Below, in pieces: positions 36,560 to 45,300 of a DNA stretch of 64,000 nt. Position 1 is the stretch's first letter, and each line of letters starts with the position of its first letter. A program made the position numbers and the translations under genes. The notes beneath the pieces were generated by a model. That model was not told the DNA's origin. It was given only the letters and a program-made list of their open reading frames with translations, and made no database searches. Location: positions 1 to 64,000 of the forward strand of contig NZ_VLPL01000004.1 of assembly GCF_007558725.1 (NCBI RefSeq), read 5' to 3'. This stretch comes from Fluviicola chungangensis (GTDB taxonomy: Bacteria > Bacteroidota > Bacteroidia > Flavobacteriales_D > Crocinitomicaceae).

Positions 36560-37334
36560 TTTTCTTAGCCAGGGCTTCTTCGATATACTCGAAAGTGGAA
36601 AGAATGACCGGTTTTCCGTCAACTACGGCAATGTCGTGTTCGAAATGTGCACTCGGCTGACCATCAGCGGTTACAATGGTCCAGTTATCTTCCAATTGAA
36701 TGACCTTTTCAGTTCCCATATTGATCATCGGTTCAATGGCAATTGTCAAACCATTCATGATCTTTTTACCACGCCCTCTTTTTCCGTAATTGGGAACTTG
36801 CGGATCTTCATGCAATGTTTTGCCTAATCCGTGTCCGACCAGTTCACGAACAACTCCGTAACCATGCTTTTCGGCATGCGTTTGAATCGCCCAACCGATA
36901 TCTTCTATGCGATTAGAGGTAGTTGCCTGTTCGATTCCTAAATACAGACATTCTAACGTTACATCCAGCAATTTTTGCTTTGCTTCGGAAATTTTTCCAA
37001 TCGCAAAGGTATAAGCGTGATCTCCATAATATCCTTTGTAAATAGCTCCGCAATCCACAGAGACAATATCTCCTTCCTGGATGGTTCGCTCGGTTGGCAA
37101 GCCATGAACAACCTGCTCATTCACCGAAATCAACAAAGTACTCGGACAACCGTATAATCCCAGGAATCCCGGAATCGCATCCTGTGAACGAATATAAGCC
37201 TCAGCCATTTTATCTAATTCAAGCAAGGTAATCCCCGGGCGAATGATTTCCGCCACCTTCCCCAACGTTCTGCTAACGACCAGGGCCGCCTGACGCATAA
37301 TTTCGATTTCTTCGGCTGTCTTATATTTAATCAT
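36552..37334 (-). CDS. map: Type I methionine aminopeptidase
   Basis: 260 residues from the ATG at 37334 (MIKYKTAEEIEIMRQ), the usual start of type I enzymes. It removes N-terminal Met from new proteins. The metal ligands are in recognisable blocks: VSVDCGAIYKGYYGDHAYTF (two Asp), GHGLGKTLHEDPQVPNYG (His), AIEPMINMG (Glu) and EHDIAVVDG (Glu). Type I map is often in a ribosomal protein operon; here it heads a small operon with a membrane protein and a TonB/vWA protein, and a 4 x 58 bp tandem array lies 42 bp upstream. Confidence 0.95.
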   Translation of the reverse strand: MIKYKTAEEIEIMRQAALVVSRTLGKVAEIIRPGITLLELDKMAEAYIRSQDAIPGFLGLYGCPSTLLISVNEQVVHGLPTERTIQEGDIVSVDCGAIYKGYYGDHAYTFAIGKISEAKQKLLDVTLECLYLGIEQATTSNRIEDIGWAIQTHAEKHGYGVVRELVGHGLGKTLHEDPQVPNYGKRGRGKKIMNGLTIAIEPMINMGTEKVIQLEDNWTIVTADGQPSAHFEHDIAVVDGKPVILSTFEYIEEALAKKND

Positions 37335-37376
37335 ACTCTTATTCAAGAAATTCATTGGATGCAAAGATAAGAAAAA

Positions 37377-37608
37377 GCGAAGCTTTTGAAGACTAAATTA
37401 TGACAAACGTTAGTGCGGAAATAATTTAGGAGAAGCGAAGCTTTTGAAGACTAAATTATGACAAACGTTAGTGCGGAAATAATTTAGGAGAAGCGAAGCT
37501 TTTGAAGACTAAATTATGACAAACGTTAGTGCGGAAATAATTTGGGAGATGCGAAGCTTTTGAAGACTAAATTATGACAAACGTTAGTGCGGAAATAATT
37601 TGGGGCGC
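37377..37608. repeat. Tandem array of four 58 bp units upstream of map
   Basis: Units start at 37377, 37435, 37493 and 37551 (GCGAAGCTTTTGAAGACTAA ...). Copies 1-3 are nearly identical; copies 3 and 4 share TTTGGG in place of TTTAGG. Each unit contains AAATTAT ... ATAATTT as an inverted repeat and a nine-codon ATG frame. The period is not a multiple of three, so it is not a coding repeat. The flanking 37335-37376 and 37609-37712 hold nothing I recognise; the whole 378 bp gap lies between two minus-strand genes. Confidence 0.95.
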
Positions 37609-37712
37609 AGTTGCAACGACCATTGGTGCGACAGCAACGAAGGAAAACTCAGGATTAAACTTCGTGAGTTCAACTTCTCTCTGTGGTTGACTTAGCAGAG
37701 TCGGCAACCGGT

Positions 37713-38570
37713 TTATTTCGCAAAGCGTTTTAGCTGGAACTTTTCAAACGTATATTCCGCCGTATAGATCTTCAGTTGCTCGTCCAGGTCGTACCACGGT
37801 GAAATTTTGCTGTTCATTGGGTTCATCAACACCTGAATTTCCTGGGCCGGCATATAGCTTTGTGCTAAAAGCACCCGTTTTTCCCCATCTACCTTTTCAA
37901 CCATATCCACCACGATAACAGCATGTCCAGGTGACCCGCCACGAATCAATACATCCCCGATTTCCACGTCCTTCAATTCCACGGAACGCAATTCCTTTTC
38001 CAGGGAAAGTGTGCTTGCATAATTGAAAACCGTTTCCATGTATTTTAAAAACGACGAATAACTCTTATCGGGAGCAGCCGATTTTTGCCAAAAAACGGAA
38101 TTCCCGTTCAGCACTACCCGGTTTCCTTCCTGCCATTTTGAATACGCGCAATTGAAGCCACTCACAAATCGAAAATGAATGTCTGAATATCGTTTGTTTT
38201 GGAATAAATATTCCCCCCGCAAACGCATCACCGCATCGGCACATTGCTGCAAATCCCTTTTACCTACAGACATGTCGATAACCGCCACATGTGCACCTTG
38301 GTTTCCTTTTAAATTACCGTTGTATAAATGAACAGCGGAACCATGCTTTTTAAGCGGGAGATTGCGCAAATAAAATCCGAAACTGCTGCTGTCCTGCGCT
38401 GTCCGCACATATCCTTCGGGAGGAAGAAAGCGTGTTGCGATTGTTGATCCGGAGGTATCGATTACCTGTTCCTCCGCATACACTCCATGGATGGTTTTTG
38501 ACGGATCGAAGTTACAGGAAGTCATTCCTGTTAAGGCAATTAAAAATACGGCAAATGTTCGTTTATTCAT
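37713..38570 (-). CDS. DUF4846 lipoprotein
   Basis: 285 residues from the ATG at 38570, chosen because it gives a lipoprotein signal (MNKRTFAVFLIALTGMTSC, lipobox TSC). The body carries the DUF4846 signature blocks: SSFGFYLRNLPLKKHGS, VHLYNGNLKGNQGAHVAVID, QQCADAVMRLRGEYLF and the late HAVIVVDMV. The late His-containing block and a Cys (FNCAYSKW) resemble papain-fold amidase features, but I would not call an enzyme. It should sit in the periplasm, anchored to a membrane by lipid. Confidence 0.85.
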   Translation of the reverse strand: MNKRTFAVFLIALTGMTSCNFDPSKTIHGVYAEEQVIDTSGSTIATRFLPPEGYVRTAQDSSSFGFYLRNLPLKKHGSAVHLYNGNLKGNQGAHVAVIDMSVGKRDLQQCADAVMRLRGEYLFQNKRYSDIHFRFVSGFNCAYSKWQEGNRVVLNGNSVFWQKSAAPDKSYSSFLKYMETVFNYASTLSLEKELRSVELKDVEIGDVLIRGGSPGHAVIVVDMVEKVDGEKRVLLAQSYMPAQEIQVLMNPMNSKISPWYDLDEQLKIYTAEYTFEKFQLKRFAK

Positions 38571-38639
38571 GGATATGACGGCTTCAAGTTCGATGCAAGA
38601 TAAGGAATCCCCTAAACACCAACCCACCTTTCAAAAAAA

Positions 38640-38663
38640 AACCGACTCACGGATGAATCGGTT
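38640..38663 (-). terminator. Terminator after the LIC11966-like gene
   Basis: AACCGA / TCGGTT stem with an inner TCATCC-type imperfect extension. On the minus strand the 3' arm is followed by nine T residues. It lies 44 bp after the stop at 38707. Confidence 0.8.
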
Positions 38664-38706
38664 CTTGTTATGTGTTATCACGCACTCACAAGGGATTTGT
38701 GTATCC

Positions 38707-39741
38707 TTACTTCCCTTTCGGAACGTGCGTATCTGTGAACTTTTCTGCTGTCGCATTCCAGCTGTCAATTAACGCAGAACGTTTCTTATTCAGGTTTTGA
38801 GTGGTTGCATTGAATGTATTCACTCCGGCATTCATCTCGTTTACAGCTTTATTGTATCCATCTACATCAGCCTGCGTTCTTTTCTTTTCCGGAATTTCAT
38901 CAAATGCCTTCTTCACTTTATTGAAGTTTTCTGTTTTCATGAAATAATCTGCCATTTTGGGGGTTTCGTTTTTCCCTTCTTCAATGTAGAAATTCAATAG
39001 TTTTCTGGTGGCTTCAACCATGCTTTTATCATTCTTATAAGGTTTTACGGCATCCAATTTTTTCAATCCTTCTTCCGCTGCAGCAACCAACGCATTTCTG
39101 TTTTGCTCAATGGCATTGATGTCCTGACGGCCAATCGCATCCATCAGGTAAACTTCCTGTTTAAAGCTTTTAAAGAAAATCAAATAAATCTCATTATATG
39201 TATCGTACACTTCTCCGGCTACAGCCATTTTTTTATCCAATGGATCATCGGATGTAATCAGATTGATATTATTTGATCCTGCAAATGATTTTTGTTCCCT
39301 GCTGATCATTTCCGAAGCTTCTATCAATTTATCATTCGCACGTTCTCTCGCCAGCATGTAAGCTTCCATGGCATCATACGATTCTTCGGAAACAGCTTCC
39401 ATATCCACGATTTTTGCATAATCTTCTTTCAACACAAGATTTGCAATCCGGAAATACTCAATCACCGAATCACGGAATTGTGTCGACCCGTTAAATCCTT
39501 TCGCAGATTTCGCCTTGCTTAACGCCGCATTGGAGGTTTGAATTAACTCCACTCTCCGCTTTTCTACTTTGCGGGCACTTTTACCGTGTGAAACAGAACT
39601 GGTATAATCCCACATATCCTGTTGGATCTTGCCGTATTCCGCTGTAAATACATTCATATACTCTACTGCGGTTTGTGCGTAGGTATTCGCCGTTCCGAAA
39701 AAGGCGATCATTAAGGTGATTTTTAGTAATCGATTCTTCAT
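38707..39741 (-). CDS. LIC11966-like exported protein
   Basis: 344 residues from the ATG at 39741 (MKNRLLKITLMIAFFGTANT, signal peptide, cleavage after TYAQ). The mature part is alpha-helical and charged, with EYMNVFTAEYGKIQQDMWDY, GKSARKVEKRRVELIQTSNA and SYDAMEAYMLARERANDKL. This pattern matches the family annotated as LIC11966 surface proteins, whose function is unknown. It follows the tail-specific protease gene by 11 bp on the same strand and may be its substrate or partner; a terminator follows. Confidence 0.7.
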   Translation of the reverse strand: MKNRLLKITLMIAFFGTANTYAQTAVEYMNVFTAEYGKIQQDMWDYTSSVSHGKSARKVEKRRVELIQTSNAALSKAKSAKGFNGSTQFRDSVIEYFRIANLVLKEDYAKIVDMEAVSEESYDAMEAYMLARERANDKLIEASEMISREQKSFAGSNNINLITSDDPLDKKMAVAGEVYDTYNEIYLIFFKSFKQEVYLMDAIGRQDINAIEQNRNALVAAAEEGLKKLDAVKPYKNDKSMVEATRKLLNFYIEEGKNETPKMADYFMKTENFNKVKKAFDEIPEKKRTQADVDGYNKAVNEMNAGVNTFNATTQNLNKKRSALIDSWNATAEKFTDTHVPKGK

Positions 39742-39752
39742 TTGTTGTTTAT

Positions 39753-41840
39753 TTAATTGATTAATTGCAGCCATTCGTTCATTATTCCAAGTGCTTCAAA
39801 CAGCTCAATGTCTCCTTTTAAGTGCGTTGTAAAATCTTCAAAGTATTTTTTCAGGATCGGGTTCTTATCGTAAACAGTCTGATCAAATGAATTCGAACGC
39901 ACCTGGTAGTTCCAATTCGTCGTATTTCTCCAGGTTTTGAATCGTTCCATTACAGCAGCTGCTTTTAAAGACTCATTCCAGTATGCGGTCATGTCTAAAG
40001 AACGGATTTGATTTTCAGTGTAATCCTTCCCGATTGAATCCAGCATGTGATAGTAATTCAAATAAATTTCTTCGGTGCGCTGCCTGATAGAAAACGTTTT
40101 TAATTGATCCACCGGTAAATCAACTGATGATGGTGTATATACCATTTTTTTGTCAATCGCTCCCGGAACCAACGCATTCTTATAGACCCGTTCACGTTCT
40201 TCGATCGTATCAAAAGAAGTTTTTCCCAATTCAATGTCAGGTATTACACCAATTCCCTGGTTGGACTTTCCATTCACCCGGTACAAAAACCCGCCGGTAA
40301 TATTGGCGTATCCATAATCCGGATTTTCCTGCAACGCTGAAAAATCACCTACCAGCGGATCCAGGGGATAAACTACCTGGCTGGTTGCTTTACCAAAACT
40401 GGGAACACCAACGATGATCGCTTTCTTATAATCCTGTAAAACCGCTGCAACGATTTCAGAAGCTGATGCGCTTCCAGCATCGATCAAAACCATCAATGGT
40501 CCGTCATAAATAAATCCACGGTTAATGTCTTTCAGAACTGTCACTTCTCCGGTGTTATCGCTGGTAGCCAAAATTGGTCCGTAATCAATAAAAATCCCTG
40601 AAAGCGCGATTGCTTCATACAACGAACCGCCGCCATTTCCGCGTAAATCCAAAATCAATCCTTCAATGCCGTCTTTCTTCAATTTCAGGATGCATTTTGC
40701 CATATCATTTGCACAACCTTGCTCGGTAAAACTGGCTGTATGATTGGTGTAAAAATCAGGAAGGCTGATGTAACCAATCTTATTCTGACCCGTCATCAAT
40801 GCATTTTTGATGTTATCATTATCATTGTAGACAAGTGTTTTCTGAAGATCAACCTGTTCTTCTTTCCCGTCCTGATCTTTTATGCGCAAGGTAATCTCTC
40901 TTCCCTGGAAATTCTTGAATGCCTCCGACAGCTCCTTCAGTCCGCTGATTCCGGATTTCACTTCCAGCCAAGTAGTCGAGTTCCAGTTGAAACGGACTCC
41001 CAGAATCTGATCTCCGGTGACAAGCTCATTACTTAACCAGGCGGAACTCCCCGGAAGAATTTCGGTAAGTATAACCCGGTTTTGTTCGTCCAGTCCATAA
41101 GAGATCCCGAATTTTTCTTTTTGGGTCGACAATTCTTCTACAAACCCCGCCTTTTGACTTGGGCTGAAATACAAACTGTGCGGGTCGAAACTCATAGCAA
41201 TGGCATTCAGGTACATTTCCTGCATTCCCTTTTTGCCCTGAACCATTTCAAAAAAATTGGAATAGCGGGTTTCAATCTTTATCCGTGCCTTTTTTTCAAA
41301 TTGAGTCAGCGAATCTTTCAATAACACCTTTGCATCTTTCGGATGCATGGCAACAATCTCTGAAAAGACAGCCAGGCACAAATTGTTCTCCCAAAAAACC
41401 TTGTAATTTTCCGAAGTCAACTGATCCCGCATCTTCGGGTCATATTTTTTTGTGCTGTTCAACACAACCGGTTTACTTAAATACCCTTTCTGAATCGCCT
41501 GGATCTGTTTGGATCTTTCGGTAAAGATCCGGTAAAACTCTGAGAAATAATCTTGTTTTCCGTTATCAATATCCTCATTCAATTTCGAGCTCAACTTCTT
41601 CAGGTATGCCAAATCATCGGATAATAGGATTTCCTTTTTCGAATCCATAAAAGAATAAAAGTAATCGTGGACCTGGTTTCCGAATTCCGCATCGATTGGT
41701 CTCGGTTTTACATGTTTGTTTTGGATTTTTTTGACCAATAGCCGAACACTGACAGATAATGAGTCCGGTTCTCCAGCAACTGATTGAAATGCAAGAAGCA
41801 AGCTTAGTAAGGTGATTGTAAGTAAAGATCTTAAACGCAA
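39753..41840 (-). CDS. prc: Carboxy-terminal (tail-specific) processing protease
   Basis: A 695-residue S41 protease. It has a signal peptide (RLRSLLTITLLSLLLAFQSV), a long N-terminal helical domain, a PDZ domain near 250-330 (VILTEILPGSSAWLSNELV), and the S41 catalytic region with GSASASEIVAAVL (Ser) and VGVPSFGKAT (Lys), then a C-terminal DUF3340-like region. Prc/Tsp enzymes trim the C-termini of periplasmic proteins. The start codon is TTG at 41838-41840: no ATG gives a signal peptide and the frame is closed just upstream. A perfect -7 box lies 20 bp upstream. Probably in one operon with the LIC11966-like gene. Confidence 0.9.
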   Translation of the reverse strand: MRLRSLLTITLLSLLLAFQSVAGEPDSLSVSVRLLVKKIQNKHVKPRPIDAEFGNQVHDYFYSFMDSKKEILLSDDLAYLKKLSSKLNEDIDNGKQDYFSEFYRIFTERSKQIQAIQKGYLSKPVVLNSTKKYDPKMRDQLTSENYKVFWENNLCLAVFSEIVAMHPKDAKVLLKDSLTQFEKKARIKIETRYSNFFEMVQGKKGMQEMYLNAIAMSFDPHSLYFSPSQKAGFVEELSTQKEKFGISYGLDEQNRVILTEILPGSSAWLSNELVTGDQILGVRFNWNSTTWLEVKSGISGLKELSEAFKNFQGREITLRIKDQDGKEEQVDLQKTLVYNDNDNIKNALMTGQNKIGYISLPDFYTNHTASFTEQGCANDMAKCILKLKKDGIEGLILDLRGNGGGSLYEAIALSGIFIDYGPILATSDNTGEVTVLKDINRGFIYDGPLMVLIDAGSASASEIVAAVLQDYKKAIIVGVPSFGKATSQVVYPLDPLVGDFSALQENPDYGYANITGGFLYRVNGKSNQGIGVIPDIELGKTSFDTIEERERVYKNALVPGAIDKKMVYTPSSVDLPVDQLKTFSIRQRTEEIYLNYYHMLDSIGKDYTENQIRSLDMTAYWNESLKAAAVMERFKTWRNTTNWNYQVRSNSFDQTVYDKNPILKKYFEDFTTHLKGDIELFEALGIMNEWLQLIN

Positions 41841-41859
41841 AGTAAGGATTTTTCAGAGA

Positions 41860-41867
41860 CAAAAGTA
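41860..41867 (-). promoter_or_regulatory. -7 box of the prc operon
   Basis: TACTTTTG on the minus strand is a perfect TAnnTTTG match, 19 nt before the TTG start codon of prc. No good -33 element at the expected distance. Confidence 0.55.
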
Positions 41868-41918
41868 CTACGAATTTTGATATGGAAAAAATCTCAAAGA
41901 AATTGATTAAAAAAACAA

Positions 41919-43670
41919 TTACGGTTCTTTAAACAATCCGAAAATCTCTATATTATCAATTTGTAATTCAGATTTCACAAACGAATTCCATTTAATAAGC
42001 TGCCTTCTGTTTCTTCCGTGATCTACGTCTTCAAAGTACATCTTTTTTATCAAATCACACATTCTGATGAATTCATCATACCTTTCATTCAGCTCTTCCC
42101 GAGTGAGGACCTTGTTTTTCAAAGTCTTTTCAAGTTTTCTTCGCTCTATTTCAACCAAATCAAAGTAGATATTTATAAAACAATGAGTTACCGTATCAAT
42201 TGGAAGCAAATAATAACTTTCATACGGATCAAAAATCGTACAGGTCAGTATATTCGTTGAATCCTGATAGGAATTCATATCCAAAAAAACCTTTACGGAA
42301 AGGTTGTAATTTCGATCGGTAAGGCCAACTTTAGAGTGGTCAAGTAATGAATCGGGAATGCTTTCTTTAAAGATAATCCGGTTGGTCGACCATCGAATAT
42401 AAGGTTCCTGGAAAAAACCCTTTTTCAACGGAGAATCCGTTTTGACAGAATAGTTTGCATTTGTCATCGAAGCCGGGTCGGAAAAGAAAGCAAGGTTACT
42501 GTTCTGATGATCATTCATCCGGTATTCATCGTTGTATTTCCAAAAGAAATCATTTGAAGGGATAGAGAATATCTTTCTGTAATCAGATGCTTTTTTATCA
42601 AACTCAAACTTTGGAATGAAAAAAGTTTCGTCATAGTCATAAGCATATAATAGCGCACTCGTCTTGATTCGGTAATTTTTCTCACCTGATTGACCAAATC
42701 TACTTTTATAAGCAATTTCATAGTTAAAGTCTACATGATTAAACAATTGTTTTCCATTCTTGGGTCCAAATGTCTTTGTGATTTGAAGATTAACCTTCAA
42801 AATACTATCGGATTCAAAAAGTGGTAGAAAAGGATGGATTTTACAATCCTCACACTCCATTGTTTGCTTCACCAATCTGTTTTGAGTGGTATTTAACCAG
42901 ATTTTTCCTTTGAAATAATTACCTGATCTTATTTTGGGCAAGTAGTTGATTACCGTAATCGAATCTTGATTGTCGTCCAGGTATTTACGATCCAGATTCA
43001 GGTAAAAACCACGTCGCATTTTTTTTAAGTTCATCGAAAGCGGACTCAAGGGAAAGTAATCCGTTTCATTCATTACTTTGGATAATATAATCGCTTTGGA
43101 ACTTTCAGTCGAAACAAACATGCGCATTTGTTCATCGTAGGTTTGCATGGCAATTCGCCCGGCTTTCAACTCCTGACTTGAAAGTTCGTATCCCGAAAGC
43201 CCGACATTGAAAAAACCTTCTACCAATTCCACTTGTTTATCATCGATAAACGTTTTCAACTCATAGTAGGATTTCGCCTGCTGTTTGATTTTATTCGGAT
43301 TGGTTCTACAGGCTTCCAGAAGATGAAACAATTGAATATTCTCATTAAGCGTCACCATCACTTCTCCCAATTCGGTAATGCTTTCCTGCATTTTCACCAC
43401 ATAAAACCCTGTTCTTTGATCCAGTGTAAGTCTTTGAGATTTGAATCCGACACTATGAATCCAGATGGTATCTGTCCATTTTTCAAATGAAATCTTGAAA
43501 AATCCATCTGCATTGCTAATGGTTCCTTTCCTTAGCGAGCGATTCTGAATATTTGCAAAAGGGATTGCTTCATTAGTTGATTCATCCATAATTTTCCCTT
43601 CGATTTCTCTTAGCTGACCAGTCAGTCGATTGGAGAGTATGAAAATCAGTATGAAGAGCAAGTATTTCAT
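41919..43670 (-). CDS. Exported protein with carboxypeptidase-like regulatory domain
   Basis: 583 residues. After a signal peptide (MKYLLFILIFILSNRLTGQ) comes a carboxypeptidase-D-regulatory-like Ig fold (about 22-100; IEGKIMDESTNEAIPFANI, GTISNADGFFKISF), common in Bacteroidetes surface proteins and TonB-dependent receptors. The rest (about 110-583) is beta-rich, with no plug or barrel motifs, so it is not a receptor by itself. The family of these CarboxypepD_reg plus large beta domains has no known function to me. It is a single gene between two terminator-like signals. Confidence 0.75.
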   Translation of the reverse strand: MKYLLFILIFILSNRLTGQLREIEGKIMDESTNEAIPFANIQNRSLRKGTISNADGFFKISFEKWTDTIWIHSVGFKSQRLTLDQRTGFYVVKMQESITELGEVMVTLNENIQLFHLLEACRTNPNKIKQQAKSYYELKTFIDDKQVELVEGFFNVGLSGYELSSQELKAGRIAMQTYDEQMRMFVSTESSKAIILSKVMNETDYFPLSPLSMNLKKMRRGFYLNLDRKYLDDNQDSITVINYLPKIRSGNYFKGKIWLNTTQNRLVKQTMECEDCKIHPFLPLFESDSILKVNLQITKTFGPKNGKQLFNHVDFNYEIAYKSRFGQSGEKNYRIKTSALLYAYDYDETFFIPKFEFDKKASDYRKIFSIPSNDFFWKYNDEYRMNDHQNSNLAFFSDPASMTNANYSVKTDSPLKKGFFQEPYIRWSTNRIIFKESIPDSLLDHSKVGLTDRNYNLSVKVFLDMNSYQDSTNILTCTIFDPYESYYLLPIDTVTHCFINIYFDLVEIERRKLEKTLKNKVLTREELNERYDEFIRMCDLIKKMYFEDVDHGRNRRQLIKWNSFVKSELQIDNIEIFGLFKEP

Positions 43671-43748
43671 CAGTAGTATAAATTGTCGGGATTAAATTAT
43701 CGAATTATTCTGTAAAACAATAAAACTATTGACTTAAGTGCCTCAACA

Positions 43749-43777
43749 AAAATGTCCCCGATAATCAGGGACATTTT
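43749..43777. terminator. Terminator between the TPR gene and 41919-43670
   Basis: Perfect 10 bp stem AAAATGTCCC / GGGACATTTT with a 9-nt loop and A/T runs on both sides. It follows the stop at 43796 on the minus strand. Confidence 0.75.
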
Positions 43778-43795
43778 AACGGTTCATCCGTTTTC

Positions 43796-44275
43796 TCATT
43801 TCAAAGCTATTTTCTTCTCGATCCGCTTTTTCATCTCTTCCAAATCGGACATAAACGAACCGGTTTGAGCCAAAAGCATGGCTTCTTTGATTACTTTTTG
43901 TGCTTTTTTAAACTTCAATTGTTTTTCCAGAAGCAGGGCTTCATAATAGAAGAGTAATCCCCTGTCTATCCCTTTTCGTTTTCGTGCAAAAGCCAACAGT
44001 TTCACCATCTCTTCAAATTCTTCCTGGATTAGTAAACAATCCAAAAAGTACGTGTAGGTTTCCAGGTAGTCGACACTGGCAGCAAGCGCTTCCCTGAAAT
44101 AGCTGTTTGCGAGCGGATAATCCTTAAAAATCTCCAGGTTCACTCTTCCCATCAGGCAAAGTGCAATCGGATTATTCTCTTCGTATGCCATTGCATAATT
44201 CAACGATTCCAAAGCTTCTTCCAGGTTGTACGGATAGTAATCCAGGGCTTTTACCAGGTAAATATTTGCTGTCAT
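43796..44275 (-). CDS. TPR-like helical repeat protein
   Basis: 159 residues, soluble, almost wholly helical. Paired helices with the TPR spacing are visible: LEEALESLNYAMAYEENNPI, ALCLMGRVNLEIFKDYPLAN, SYFREALAASVDYLETYTYF, and LLFYYEALLLEKQLKFKKAQ. It should be a protein-protein interaction scaffold; the partner is unknown. It starts 50 bp after the prfH stop on the same strand, separated by a strong palindrome, so it may be the third gene of the rtcB-prfH operon. Confidence 0.75.
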   Translation of the reverse strand: MTANIYLVKALDYYPYNLEEALESLNYAMAYEENNPIALCLMGRVNLEIFKDYPLANSYFREALAASVDYLETYTYFLDCLLIQEEFEEMVKLLAFARKRKGIDRGLLFYYEALLLEKQLKFKKAQKVIKEAMLLAQTGSFMSDLEEMKKRIEKKIALK

Positions 44276-44299
44276 AAATTTTCCATTTTTGTAACGATA

Positions 44300-44331
44300 G
44301 GGCAGGTATCAGTCGCGACTGATACCTACCC
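44300..44331. repeat. REP-like palindrome at the end of prfH
   Basis: AGGTATCAGTCGCGACTGAT followed by ACCT is a perfect 24 bp palindrome (44304-44327); one mismatch further out GGG pairs with CCC. It covers the prfH stop codon. There is no T run after it, so it is not an ordinary terminator; it resembles a REP-type element or an mRNA-stabilising hairpin. Confidence 0.85.
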
Positions 44332-45021
44332 ATTCAATTCTTTTTTTAATTCCTGTTTCAATTTATTGCGTTGTTTCTTAAAAGTCTTCTCCGCCTTTTT
44401 GGGTTTAAAATCCATCCCGGTAAAGGTTCTCACCGGGTTTCCGCGTTCCAGTTCCTGGTGCTGCGACCAGGTTTGATTAATAACCGAAACCAGCTTTTCA
44501 CTTTGGACCTTTTCCAGCTTTTCACGGATGCGTTCACGAGCAATTTTCTTGTTCTGAAGCTGCGAACGGCTTTCCTGTACAAAAACCATGGTTCCGCTCG
44601 GCTTGTGAATTGCCCGAACCGCAGAACTGACTTTATTCACATGCTGTCCGCCTGCCCCGCTGCTTCGAACAGATTGATAACTAATCTCATTTTCGTCCCA
44701 GCCGGTAATTTCCACCGGGTTTACCTCAAAAATGCCCACAAACCAATTTTTTCGTCCATGATTGGGACGATACGGACTTTGCTGAATCCATTGTATCGTC
44801 CCTAACCAGGATTGAATTGCTGTCTGAATCGCAATTCCGTTGATTTGGATGGTGGCGGATAAAATCGTTCCGTTTTCTTGCCCGGCAGTGCGATCAATCA
44901 CTTCTGCCTGTACCCCTTTCTGCCGTAACTCTGCAAGCAAAGCGGCCAAGATTTTCCCGGCGGCCAACTGGCACTCCAGAGGACCTTTTGCTGTTGTGAT
45001 ATGTACTAATTTTGTTTCCAT
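44326..45021 (-). CDS. prfH: Release factor H (ribosome rescue)
   Basis: 231 residues from the ATG at 45021 (METKLVHITTAKGP), the usual PrfH start; an upstream ATG at 45045 is possible. It has the release-factor catalytic loop in VRSSGAGGQHVNKVSSAVRA and lacks the stop-codon recognition domain of RF1/RF2. The block SPYRPNHGRKNWFVGI is characteristic of PrfH. PrfH is known to act with an RtcB-type RNA ligase on ribosomes damaged in the decoding centre: PrfH releases the peptide and RtcB reseals 16S rRNA. The neighbour upstream is indeed rtcB, separated by the 56 bp repeat array. The C-terminus is Lys/Glu-rich. Confidence 0.93.
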   Translation of the reverse strand: METKLVHITTAKGPLECQLAAGKILAALLAELRQKGVQAEVIDRTAGQENGTILSATIQINGIAIQTAIQSWLGTIQWIQQSPYRPNHGRKNWFVGIFEVNPVEITGWDENEISYQSVRSSGAGGQHVNKVSSAVRAIHKPSGTMVFVQESRSQLQNKKIARERIREKLEKVQSEKLVSVINQTWSQHQELERGNPVRTFTGMDFKPKKAEKTFKKQRNKLKQELKKELNG

Positions 45022-45062
45022 TTTGTTGCTTCTTAATGTCTTCACTAATGCTTGACTTGAAT

Positions 45063-45300
45063 CACTAAGCTGTGCTTTTCCTCGGCTTTTCCATCTTGTG
45101 AGATGAAGCCTCAGTCTTCACTAAGCTGTGCTTTCCCTCGGCTTTTCCATCTTGTGAGATGGAGCCTCAGTCTTCACTAAGCTGCGCTTTCCCTCGGCTT
45201 TTCCATCTTGTGAGATGGAGCCTCAGTCTTCACTAAGCTGCGCTTTCCCTCGGCTTTTCCATCTTGTGAGATGGAGCCTCAGTCTTCACTAAGCTGCGCT
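45063..45300. repeat. Tandem array of four 56 bp units between rtcB and prfH
   Basis: Units begin CACTAAGCTG at 45063, 45119, 45175 and 45231, and a fifth partial copy at 45287 runs into the rtcB stop codon. Each unit contains CCATCTTGTGAGATGG, a hairpin with a 6 bp stem and 4-nt loop that can be extended by GGCT/AGCC around it, and AAGCTGCGCTT, a second small palindrome. The period is not a multiple of three. The array fills nearly the whole intergenic space and would be in the mRNA of both genes. Confidence 0.95.

Noticed and set aside
35799-36827. 342-residue plus-strand ORF
   Set aside because: It runs antisense across three well supported minus-strand genes (map, membrane protein, TonB/vWA) and its composition is not protein-like.
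37574-37690. 38-codon ORF starting in the last 58 bp unit
   Set aside because: The ATG is repeat-derived, the other copies stop after nine codons, and no start signal or similarity supports it.
37377-45300. CRISPR array as explanation of the 58 bp and 56 bp repeats
   Set aside because: The units are direct tandem copies without spacers, and no cas genes are in the window.
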